Shown one piece after another: positions 8,083 through 14,294 of a stretch of DNA of 20,785 nt (position 1 is the first letter of the stretch; every line of letters begins with the position of its first letter). The stretch lies in contig JBFKVA010000037.1 in the NCBI GenBank assembly GCA_041635475.1, positions 1-20,785 on the forward strand, in the 5' to 3' direction. Position numbers and translations under genes: made by a program. The notes below the pieces were generated by a model. It had not been told where the DNA came from and searched no databases. It was given only the letters and a program-made list of their open reading frames with translations. Source of the stretch: GCA-020352575 sp041635475 (GTDB taxonomy: Bacteria > Actinomycetota > Acidimicrobiia > Spongiisociales > JAENVV01).

Positions 8083-8777
8083 GCACCGAACAACGCCTGC
8101 TTGAGGTCTTTGCCGAAGCACACGCGTTCGAGCCCAGCCCGGACCTGTGGGACCGTGTCGTCCATTCGATCGAAGAGGACCGCCTCCACCGACGGCGGGT
8201 GCTGCGGTCGTTCCTGGTGACGATCGGCGTGCTCGCCGGCGCCGCGCTGGTCGCCGCCCTCAACCTCGAGGACGGGGCCGGGGTGCGTCGGCTTCCTGCC
8301 ACTCGAATCGACTGGCGAGTGGTCGAGACCCTCGAAGCCGTGACCCTGACCATCCTCGCCCTCGTCGTCGCCCCGGCCATTCGGCGCTTCGGCCGAGGGT
8401 ATGTCGAGGACATCCTCCACTCGAGTCCCGGCAGTGGAACGCGGCTCCTCAACCTGCTCGACACCGCCTACTACCTCCTCCTGGCGGGCTTCATCCTCAT
8501 GACGACCCAGCTCTCGCCGAGCCCCGCCTACCAACTGTTCCACCCGGGAGGACAAGTGGGTGACGCTGCCGTGCGGATCGGTCAGATGTTGCTCATCATC
8601 GGGGTCCTGCACGCGTCGACGCTCATGGTCCTGCCATTGGTTGGGCTGGTCTTCAACGCCAACCGAATCGGAGCCAAGTTGCCCCGTTGGATCACCCTGA
8701 CGGTGCTGTTCCTGGCGCTGCAACTCCTCGGCGTGGTGGCACTGGCCGCCATCGGAGGGTTGGGTCCCGACGGCTGA
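8079..8777 (+). CDS. Putative anti-sigma factor fused to a polytopic membrane domain
   Basis: This 232-aa protein overlaps the ECF sigma gene by 4 bases (ATGA), the usual place for its anti-sigma factor. Residues 1-42 are a polar, probably cytosolic segment (LLEVFAEAHAFEPSPDLWDR) that could bind the sigma factor. It has no HxxxCxxC zinc motif, so it is not a ZAS-type anti-sigma domain. A first helix spans about 43-62. Residues 78-198 are homologous by eye to the whole 136-aa protein at 7055 (RRFGRGYVEDIL, LLDTAYYLLLAGFILMTTQ), and a last helix spans about 204-226. The likely role is membrane-held inhibition of the sigma factor, with the duplicated domain as sensor. The homology is visible; the anti-sigma role is inferred from position and layout. 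Confidence 0.7.
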   Translation: MSTEQRLLEVFAEAHAFEPSPDLWDRVVHSIEEDRLHRRRVLRSFLVTIGVLAGAALVAALNLEDGAGVRRLPATRIDWRVVETLEAVTLTILALVVAPAIRRFGRGYVEDILHSSPGSGTRLLNLLDTAYYLLLAGFILMTTQLSPSPAYQLFHPGGQVGDAAVRIGQMLLIIGVLHASTLMVLPLVGLVFNANRIGAKLPRWITLTVLFLALQLLGVVALAAIGGLGPDG

Positions 8778-8833
8778 TGTCACCCACGCCGGCGAAGCAG
8801 TCGTCTGTACTCGTAACGGAGAGAAGGAGACAG

Positions 8834-9646
8834 ATGACCGCCACCGCAACCCGCCCGATCTCGGAAGTGCGCACTCGCGCGATGGAGAGCGTTCGGCAAC
8901 TTGTCGCCTCGGGCCTCGCTGCCACGCTCGCCGGCCTCATCGTCGGCGGCATGGGCGGTCGCCTCGCCATGCGAGTCTCGGCAATGCTCAATCCGAACGC
9001 CACTGGGCGGCGGACCGAGGCAGGCGAGATCGTTGGTGCGATCACAGCTGAGGGGACCATCGCGTTTCTCATCTTTGGAGGATTCCTGACCGGAGTGATG
9101 GTCTCGGTCTTCTGGATATCAGTTCGGGCCTGGCTCCCGGAGTCGAGACCGTGGCGGAGCCTCGGCGCGTCCATCGCCGCGATCTCTGTCGTCGGGGCCA
9201 TGGTGATCGAAGGCGGCAACTTCGACTTCTTCTTCCTCGATCCCGCCTGGCTCCACGTCCTCATGTTCACGATCATTGTTGGCTCCGCCGGCTGGCTGAC
9301 CGCCTGGCTCGACACGCGACTGGTTGCCAAGCTGGCCTCAACAAGGGGTTTCACGCCGATCGCTTTCCCGCTCCTCGGCCTTGGCGGAGCGATGGTGGTG
9401 CTGACATTGACAGCCTCCCGGAGGGACGGCTTCCTCGGCTTCATGACCGGGGAGATCGCAGGCATCGGGGTGGACACGCTCCCACTGTGGGGACTGACGT
9501 TCATCGCGGTCCTGGGGACAATGGTCCTCCGCATCAGGGGTCGATCGGTCCCGTCTTGGTTGCGGGTCGGAGGCACCGGGACGACGGCGCTGGCCGTATT
9601 GGTGGGGCTTGTGCTGTTCTCCCAGCAGGTTCTGGTGATCCTCTAG
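8834..9646 (+). CDS. Multi-pass membrane protein of unknown function
   Basis: The ATG at 8834 is chosen because GAGAAGGAGA ends 3 bp before it. An in-frame ATG at 8777, overlapping the previous stop as TGATG, is possible but lacks a ribosome-binding site. The 270-aa product has a short polar N-terminus, then about seven hydrophobic segments, beginning LAATLAGLIVGGMGGRLAMR and ending ALAVLVGLVLFSQQVLVIL. A conserved-looking turn EGGNFDFFFLDPAWLHVLMF lies mid-protein. I do not recognise a named family. It lies 56 bp after the putative anti-sigma gene on the same strand, so it may be the last gene of the sigma-factor operon and perhaps a target, but nothing in the sequence shows its substrate. 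Confidence 0.7.
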   Translation: MTATATRPISEVRTRAMESVRQLVASGLAATLAGLIVGGMGGRLAMRVSAMLNPNATGRRTEAGEIVGAITAEGTIAFLIFGGFLTGVMVSVFWISVRAWLPESRPWRSLGASIAAISVVGAMVIEGGNFDFFFLDPAWLHVLMFTIIVGSAGWLTAWLDTRLVAKLASTRGFTPIAFPLLGLGGAMVVLTLTASRRDGFLGFMTGEIAGIGVDTLPLWGLTFIAVLGTMVLRIRGRSVPSWLRVGGTGTTALAVLVGLVLFSQQVLVIL

Positions 9647-9678
9647 GACGACCCTGGCCCCGCCAAGGCCTATCGGAC

Positions 9679-9695
9679 TCGGCTACACCAGCCGA
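9679..9695. terminator. Weak bidirectional hairpin at a convergent gene end
   Basis: TCGGCT and AGCCGA form a 6-bp stem around ACACC and straddle the stop codon of the decarboxylase-family gene, 32 bp after the stop of the convergent membrane-protein gene. There is no T-tract and the stem is short, so this is only a candidate terminator. Confidence 0.3.
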
Positions 9696-10483
9696 CGGGA
9701 CCGGTTGATGGCCAGTACTGCCGAACCCTTGACATGACTGGCGAAAACCAGCTCCCCCAGGGGAAGGGTCCGAAGTGAACGGGTGATCCCGGCCAGGGCG
9801 CCGAGGTCCTCCTCCCCCGCCGTTCCGAACATCACCGACGCCTCGTCACCCAACCACAACTCGTCAATGCTCACCTCGTTCCACACGATCATCGGGTAGG
9901 ACGCGTCGGGAGGTCCGTCGATCGATGGGATGTGCTTGTACCCGAGCCAAGGGAAGGAGTTGACCCGCTTCTCGGCCGTTCGCCGCACGAGGACGTTCTG
10001 TTCCTTGCACCCTCGCACTTCCAGCCGCACCACCTCGTGACCCCACACGGAGGCTGAAGCCCGCAGGTTGTCGTCGGTCGCCGCCCGGATCGCCGTGATG
10101 TCGCCGTGGATCTTGGGAATCCCGATGAGTTCCCGACCGAGGACGATGGGAACGGCTCGGTCCTCCCACACGACGAGGATGCACAGCCCGTCGACCGCCT
10201 CCTGCCCTTCGAACCGGGCGGCAACACCCACGTAGGCGACGCGGTACCCGTCGCCGGCCATGAAGTCGACCCGGTCATAGTCACCGAACGCGATCGTGAC
10301 GGTGGCTGCATCGGGGATCTGGAAGCACTCGGGTACGAGATCGCGGACCGCATCCGGGTCGGTCCGGAACGTGGCGGAGATGCTCTCGGCGGCCCCGTAG
10401 ACCCGGCCGGGTCGGGTCTCGCGGTCGAACACCGGCCCCATGATGAGGGGCATCGAGTACACCTTGGCCGGATCGAGCTTCAT
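9683..10483 (-). CDS. Acetoacetate decarboxylase-family protein
   Basis: The start at 10483 is supported by GGGAGG 7 bp upstream; the frame is open further upstream but without coding character. The product has 266 residues, close to typical ADC-family length. The segment GRELIGIPKIHGDI (K124) corresponds to the ADC active-site stretch in which a lysine pair forms and tunes the Schiff base. Here the first lysine is present but the second is isoleucine. The N-terminal GRVYGAAESISATFRTDPDAV and the later GYKHIPSIDG also fit the family. Decarboxylation of a beta-keto acid is therefore plausible but unproven; lyase or binding roles are known among ADC relatives. It is the last gene of a minus-strand group after a DinB-like gene and a short-chain dehydrogenase (73-bp gap). 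Confidence 0.8.
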   Translation of the reverse strand: MKLDPAKVYSMPLIMGPVFDRETRPGRVYGAAESISATFRTDPDAVRDLVPECFQIPDAATVTIAFGDYDRVDFMAGDGYRVAYVGVAARFEGQEAVDGLCILVVWEDRAVPIVLGRELIGIPKIHGDITAIRAATDDNLRASASVWGHEVVRLEVRGCKEQNVLVRRTAEKRVNSFPWLGYKHIPSIDGPPDASYPMIVWNEVSIDELWLGDEASVMFGTAGEEDLGALAGITRSLRTLPLGELVFASHVKGSAVLAINRSRRLV

Positions 10484-10556
10484 CGGCTGCCTCCCGTGGC
10501 CATTGTCCACCCGATCGGTCGAAGCCGTCAAGGTCCGGGGCTGTCTCCCGGCACCG

Positions 10557-11399
10557 TCAGGCCGGGTCGACCGGACTCGCCCCGTCGACGATGGCCGCCG
10601 CCCGGGAGGCGAAGGCAACCCGGATCCACTCGTCCACGATGACGTAGAACTCCCCGGCCTCGACGGCGTCGAGAATGCGCTCGGCCAACTTTGATGGCGG
10701 CCGGCCGCCGGCAACCGCGGCCCGCATGCCCTCCAGGTCGTCCCTGAAGCGGACGGCTCGGTCCTCGTCGACCTCGGGGACATTCCGGAGGACGGCGGGG
10801 CGGTTTCGTTCGTTGTCGGCCATCCGGGTCTCGATGAGTCCGGGGCAGACGACGGTCACTCCCACCTCGTGGCCGGCCCGTCGCAGCTCGTGGTACAGCA
10901 CCTCGGAGACCGCAACGATGCCGTGCTTGGTGGCGGCGTAGGGCGCCATCCCCGGTGGGGAGAGCAGGCCGGCGGCCGAGGCCACCGACACGACATGCCC
11001 CCGCCCGCGCTCGACCATCCCGGGGAGAAACGCAGTCAACCCGTTCGTCAGGCCGCTCAGATTCACGCCCACCACCCACTCCCAGTCGGACCGGGTGAGC
11101 TCCCACGTCGGGGGGCCGACGGTGCCGACGCCGGCGTTGGACACGAGGACGTCGACGACCCGCCCCTCGGCTTCCAACACGCCCGCGACCCGATCCCACT
11201 CCCCCGACTCGGCAACGTCCATCACGACTGGACGCACGCTGCCGATGCTCGACAGCCGGTCGGCCTCAGCCAGCAGCCGTGGTTCCTCGATGTCGATCAT
11301 GACCACCGAGGCTCCGCGGTCGAGGAAGGCCTCGGTCAACGCCAGACCCAGTCCGGAGGCTGCCCCGGTCACGATCGAGGTGCAACCCCCCAGCTTCAT
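10557..11399 (-). CDS. Short-chain dehydrogenase/reductase (classical SDR)
   Basis: This 280-aa protein starts at the ATG at 11399 and shows all classical SDR marks: the cofactor loop TGAASGLG at 11-18, an aspartate ending strand 2 (D36 in MIDIEEP, favouring NAD(H)), NAG at 88-90, catalytic S141, and YAATK with Y154 and K158. The substrate cannot be read from sequence. The C-terminal part (about residues 200-280) is longer than in minimal SDRs and includes EFYVIVDEWIR, as in SDRs of lipid and xenobiotic catabolism gene sets. It begins 8 bp after the DinB-like gene stop and precedes the decarboxylase-family gene, suggesting one transcript. The ribosome-binding site is weak (TAGGCG), so translational coupling to the upstream gene is likely. 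Confidence 0.88.
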   Translation of the reverse strand: MKLGGCTSIVTGAASGLGLALTEAFLDRGASVVMIDIEEPRLLAEADRLSSIGSVRPVVMDVAESGEWDRVAGVLEAEGRVVDVLVSNAGVGTVGPPTWELTRSDWEWVVGVNLSGLTNGLTAFLPGMVERGRGHVVSVASAAGLLSPPGMAPYAATKHGIVAVSEVLYHELRRAGHEVGVTVVCPGLIETRMADNERNRPAVLRNVPEVDEDRAVRFRDDLEGMRAAVAGGRPPSKLAERILDAVEAGEFYVIVDEWIRVAFASRAAAIVDGASPVDPA

Positions 11400-11407
11400 C
11401 GCCGCGC

Positions 11408-11926
11408 CTACTCGTCCCGGAAGTCGCCCACGGCGCCGTCGAGTGATTCCCGAATGAGGTCGGCGTGCCCGACGTGGCGGGCCGTCTCCTCGATCATGTG
11501 GATGAGGATCCACCGCAGGGACAACTCCTTGCCCGGCTTGGCGGCGACCTGGTCGAGTGAGGTGGCGGCCCCCACCGCGACCCTCGACAAGACGCACGCC
11601 TCCTCGTACCGCTGGCGGATGAGTGAGAAGTCGAGGTCGTCGGCCACGTTGAAGTCCCAGTCACCGTCGGCTTGCCAATCGACCGAGGCCCAGGGTTCGA
11701 GGGGCTCCTCGCCGAGGAAGACCTCGTTGAACCAGTAGTGCTCGACGAGGGCGAGGTGGTGTACGAGGCCGGCCAGGGTCAACGTCGAGGGGGCGAGGCG
11801 CCGGTTGACGGCGCCCGGCGGGAGTCCGGACGCCTTGTCGACGATGAGGGCCCGGTAGTAGTCGAGGAACGCCGACAGCATCTCCCGTTCCGGTGCCGTC
11901 CGTGCCGGGTGGGGAGGATGGGCCAT
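11408..11926 (-). CDS. DinB-like / DUF664-family protein
   Basis: This 172-aa protein matches the DinB/DUF664 four-helix-bundle superfamily, which includes mycothiol- and bacillithiol-dependent enzymes of actinobacteria and firmicutes. Visible marks are LVHHLALVEHYWF (residues 54-66) in helix 2 and RWILIHMIEETARHVGHADL (138-157) near the C-terminus, whose histidines (H56/57, H143, H151, H154) include candidate metal ligands. The chemistry is not predictable; a thiol transfer or detoxification role is possible. It is first in a minus-strand group with an SDR and a decarboxylase-family gene. The 163 bp upstream hold the first 61-bp repeat array, so any promoter must lie between or within the repeats. 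Confidence 0.82.
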   Translation of the reverse strand: MAHPPHPARTAPEREMLSAFLDYYRALIVDKASGLPPGAVNRRLAPSTLTLAGLVHHLALVEHYWFNEVFLGEEPLEPWASVDWQADGDWDFNVADDLDFSLIRQRYEEACVLSRVAVGAATSLDQVAAKPGKELSLRWILIHMIEETARHVGHADLIRESLDGAVGDFRDE

Positions 11927-11944
11927 CCCACCACCCTACGCACC

Positions 11945-12083
11945 CGCGCGCTGGAACCCAGGGTTCAGGCGCGCGTATTTCGCGCGATCTGGCCCACGGT
12001 TCGAGCGCGCGCTGCAACCCAGGGTTCAGGCGCGCGTATTTCGCGCGATCTGGCCCACGGTTCGAGCGCGCGCTGGAACCCAG
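11945..12083. repeat. 61-bp tandem repeat array 1 (2.3 copies)
   Basis: Units run 11945-12005 and 12006-12066, with a partial unit at 12067-12083. Each begins CGCGCGCTGGAACCCAGG. Within a unit, GAACCCAGGGTTC is a perfect palindrome and CGCGCG-TATTT-CGCGCG is a hairpin. The unit junction GGTTCGAGCGCGCGCTGGAACC is nearly palindromic. Both full units have T at unit position 36. Unit 2 differs from unit 1 at position 10 (G to C). The array fills the gap between two minus-strand genes. Confidence 0.93.
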
Positions 12084-12089
12084 CGCCGC

Positions 12090-12563
12090 CTATAGCCACC
12101 TCCGCACACGTGACGTGTACTCCGTCCACTCCTCGCCCAGTCTGTCCTCCAGGTAGCGCTCTTCGGGACGAATCGCGCCAAACCAAAGAAGGATGACGAC
12201 GACCGGTAGCAGCGCCATCGGCCACAGGGTGTTGACGGCGATGGCAACGCCGACGTAGACGACCAACACGCCGAGGTAGATGGGATTGCGAGACCACCGG
12301 TACGGCCCGTGTGCCACGACCGTCGTCGTCGGCCCGGAGAACGAGGAGTCCGTCCCGGCCCGGACCAGTGTCATGCCCGCCGTGATCATCACGCTGACGC
12401 CCACGACCACGAGCGGCACCGCGATCACGAACCTGAGGGCACCGTCGGCCATGAGCTGCCACGGGGTGACGAGGTGGATGGCGATACCGACCAAGAGCGG
12501 CAACGCCACGAGCAAGGGCGGCGGTACCTTGGGCTTCAAGGCCCCGCTGTCATCGATTTCCAT
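12090..12563 (-). CDS. Isoprenylcysteine carboxyl methyltransferase-family membrane protein
   Basis: The start at 12563 has GGAGGAGG 5 bp upstream, which decides it over upstream ATGs. The 157-aa product has three to four membrane segments (about 15-33, 44-66, 95-112, 114-130). It carries the ICMT/PEMT C-terminal signature: HGPYRWSRNPIYLG (85-98), which binds the methyl donor S-adenosylmethionine, then EERYLEDRLGEEWTEY (134-149). Bacterial members methylate unknown lipids or small molecules at the membrane, so the substrate is open. Arrays of the same 61-bp repeat lie on both sides (6 bp after the stop and 232 bp before the start) in the same orientation, so the gene sits inside a segment bounded by direct repeats. 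No neighbour gives a functional hint. Confidence 0.85.
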   Translation of the reverse strand: MEIDDSGALKPKVPPPLLVALPLLVGIAIHLVTPWQLMADGALRFVIAVPLVVVGVSVMITAGMTLVRAGTDSSFSGPTTTVVAHGPYRWSRNPIYLGVLVVYVGVAIAVNTLWPMALLPVVVILLWFGAIRPEERYLEDRLGEEWTEYTSRVRRWL

Positions 12564-12986
12564 ACGAGCCTCCTCCGTGCCGCCACCACGACAGCAGGTC
12601 CCGGCCACAGGCCGTCGGCGGCGACTGGCAATGACAAGGGCATCCGGGAGCGCGCTACACACCTCCGACTCCACTGACCCAGCATGAAGGCCGCGGCGAA
12701 GCGCTCAGCCGGATCGAACCGGGCTGTCCTCCTCCATGCACGATTGTCACCCGCCGCGGCGCGGGCGTCAAGGGGTGATCGACACGCTCACCCGGCGCCC
12801 GCTGGAACCCAGGGTTCAGGCGCGCGTATTCCGCGCGATCTGGCCCACGGTTCGAGCGCGCGCTGGAACCCAGGGTTCAGGCGCGCGTATTCCGCGCGAT
12901 CTGGCCCACGGTTCGGTTGGGGGTCGCACCCGCAGCGGGACCCGACCCGGTCCGCCCTAGGATCGCCCGGCAATGGAGGACCTCCC
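12564..12986. other. 423-bp intergenic region holding repeat array 2
   Basis: This lies between the divergent methyltransferase-family gene and the membrane protein at 12987. It holds repeat array 2 (12796-12915), a short inverted repeat CGGCC-ACA-GGCCG (12602-12614) and a possible -10 (TAGGAT, 12958-12963) 23 bp before the downstream ATG, with no clear -35. The reading frames that cross it have no recognisable protein similarity and mostly translate the repeats. Apart from these elements I see nothing coding in it. Confidence 0.7.
12796..12915. repeat. 61-bp tandem repeat array 2 (2 copies)
   Basis: Units run 12796-12856 and 12857-12915, the second ending two bases short. They have the same orientation as array 1 and nearly the same sequence, but both carry C instead of T at unit position 36 (CGCGCG-TATTC-CGCGCG). 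The first unit also has C at position 4. The internal palindrome GAACCCAGGGTTC is intact in both. Confidence 0.93.
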
Positions 12987-14180
12987 ATGAACCCCACGAG
13001 AGGCGCTCCGCCAAACCGGTCGCGGGTCGTGGAGGCCCACCGCCTCGTCCGCCGAGCGTTCGCGGTCGCAGCCGGGTTCGGGGTGACGGCGGCTGCGTGG
13101 GCCGTGGTCGTGTTCATTCGCGGTGGGTCGTGGTGGGGTCCGCTCCACGCGTTCTTGGCAGGGGTCGTCCTGGCGGCGATATCGGGGGCATCGCAGATGT
13201 TCACGATCACCTGGTCGTCGGCGCCCGCACCACCACGGAGGTCCAGCCTCGCCCAGGGATCCGCCCTCGTGGTCGGCGTCGCCCTCGTCCTCGTCGGCGT
13301 TGCCAACGGGCTCGATGTCGCAACCTGGGTCGGAGCCGGACTCGTCGTGACGTCCCTCGCCCTCCTCGGGGTCAATCTCCTCGGGATCATCCGCCGCAGC
13401 CTCCTCCGCCGCTTCGACCTCTCGATCCGCTTCTATCTCCTCGCTCTCGCATGCGGCACCGTCGGCGTGACCCTCGGCGCGCTCCTCGGCACCCACACCC
13501 TCACCGGTGACACCTACGCCACTGCTCGCTCGGTGCACCTCCACCTCAACATCGTCGGCCTCATCGGACTCACCATCATCGGGACGATCCCGACGCTCCT
13601 GCCCACCTTCGCCCATCGTCGAGCGGTGAGCGGCCGCGAAGCGGTTCTCGGATGGCGGATGTCCGTGGTCGCTGCCCTCCTCATCGGCGGGGGCCTCGTC
13701 GGGCCCCTATGGCTCGTTGGCGTCGGGACCCTGCTCGTGGGCGTCGCGGCGATCACCATGACGGTCGGAATCGTCGTCCGCCTCGGCCGAAAGGGACTGA
13801 CCGAGGCCCTTCCCTACCTCCACGTGGTTGCCGGCATCGGATGGCTGGCGTCCTGGACCGTCATCGACGCCGCAGCGGTCTTCACGGGATCTCCGCTCCC
13901 GCCGTTTTCGGGGTGGACCGGAGCGGCCGTCGTCGCCGGGATTGGACAGGTGCTCCTGGGGTCGGTGGCCTACCTGTTCCCCGTGGCGATGGGCGCCCCG
14001 GTGACAGAGAACCTCCACCGAATGGGCCGATGGCCGGTGATCCCCCTCGTCGTCGCCAACCTCACTGGGATCTTCCTCGCCGCCGGGTTCCCGGGAGCGG
14101 CCGGAGCTGCAGGTGCGGTGTGGCTCCTCGATGTCGTACGACGGGTCGTGCTCGTTCGAAAGCCCATCCGAGACACCTAG
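12987..14180 (+). CDS. Polytopic membrane protein with intramembrane histidines (possibly haem/copper-related)
   Basis: The ATG at 12987 is preceded by GGAGG 6 bp upstream; the open frame before it only translates repeat DNA. The 397-aa product has about ten to twelve hydrophobic segments. Several histidines sit at or inside helices: H54 (GPLHAFLAGV), H184 and H186 (SVHLHLNIVGLIGLTIIGT) and H279 (PYLHVVAGIGWL). This recalls NnrS-like proteins and the membrane domains joined to some actinobacterial copper oxidases, where histidines bind haem or copper. That link is from memory of motif style, not alignment. The gene stands alone: array 2 lies upstream, and the FAD-oxidoreductase operon downstream has its own promoter. 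No soluble redox domain is attached. Confidence 0.6.
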   Translation: MNPTRGAPPNRSRVVEAHRLVRRAFAVAAGFGVTAAAWAVVVFIRGGSWWGPLHAFLAGVVLAAISGASQMFTITWSSAPAPPRRSSLAQGSALVVGVALVLVGVANGLDVATWVGAGLVVTSLALLGVNLLGIIRRSLLRRFDLSIRFYLLALACGTVGVTLGALLGTHTLTGDTYATARSVHLHLNIVGLIGLTIIGTIPTLLPTFAHRRAVSGREAVLGWRMSVVAALLIGGGLVGPLWLVGVGTLLVGVAAITMTVGIVVRLGRKGLTEALPYLHVVAGIGWLASWTVIDAAAVFTGSPLPPFSGWTGAAVVAGIGQVLLGSVAYLFPVAMGAPVTENLHRMGRWPVIPLVVANLTGIFLAAGFPGAAGAAGAVWLLDVVRRVVLVRKPIRDT

Positions 14181-14183
14181 CCA

Positions 14184-14208
14184 GGCGCCCCGGATCGCCG
14201 GCGCCGGC
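14184..14208. terminator. GC-rich hairpin after the membrane protein gene
   Basis: GGCGCC (14184-14189) can pair with GGCGCC (14200-14205), and GCCGGCGCCGGC (14197-14208) is itself a perfect palindrome, starting 3 bp after the stop codon at 14180. There is no T-tract, so it is a candidate terminator only. Confidence 0.3.
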
Positions 14209-14231
14209 ACCCGCCGACCACCGCTGCACCA

Positions 14232-14265
14232 CTTACTTGCATTACGCAAGTAAGGGCAATAGATT
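14232..14265 (+). promoter_or_regulatory. Promoter and palindromic operator (site 1) of the FAD-oxidoreductase operon
   Basis: CTTACTTGC and GCAAGTAAG are perfect 9-bp arms (14232-14240 and 14246-14254) around ATTAC. A sigma-70-like promoter overlaps it: TTGCAT (14237-14242), a 17-bp spacer, then TAGATT (14260-14265), 29 bp before the ATG. Read on the minus strand, the core is ACTTGCGTAATGCAAGT, the same 17-bp motif found at 18495 and 20271. Covering the -35 box suggests repression. Confidence 0.75.
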
Positions 14266-14294
14266 CGCCTCACCACCGCCGATCGGAGCCGTCC

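Noticed and set aside
8687..8833. An upstream extension of the multi-pass membrane protein into the anti-sigma gene
   Set aside because: The strong GAGAAGGAGA next to the ATG at 8834 and the Arg/Gly-rich translation before it favour the shorter protein. The ATG at 8777 remains possible.
12705..12725. A tRNA-like T-loop (GGTTCGATCC on the minus strand), and GGTTCGA in each repeat unit
   Set aside because: The flanking bases do not form a T-stem, and no D-arm, anticodon arm or acceptor stem can be built around it.
11945..12915. The repeats as a CRISPR array
   Set aside because: The 61-bp units follow each other directly with no unique spacers, there are only two or so per array, and no cas genes are visible.
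11965..12960. Small proteins with repeated motifs such as GTQGSGARIPRDLAHGS or RALEPWARSREIRAPEP
   Set aside because: They are translations of the 61-bp repeat units in various frames, lack ribosome-binding sites and vary only with the DNA repeat.
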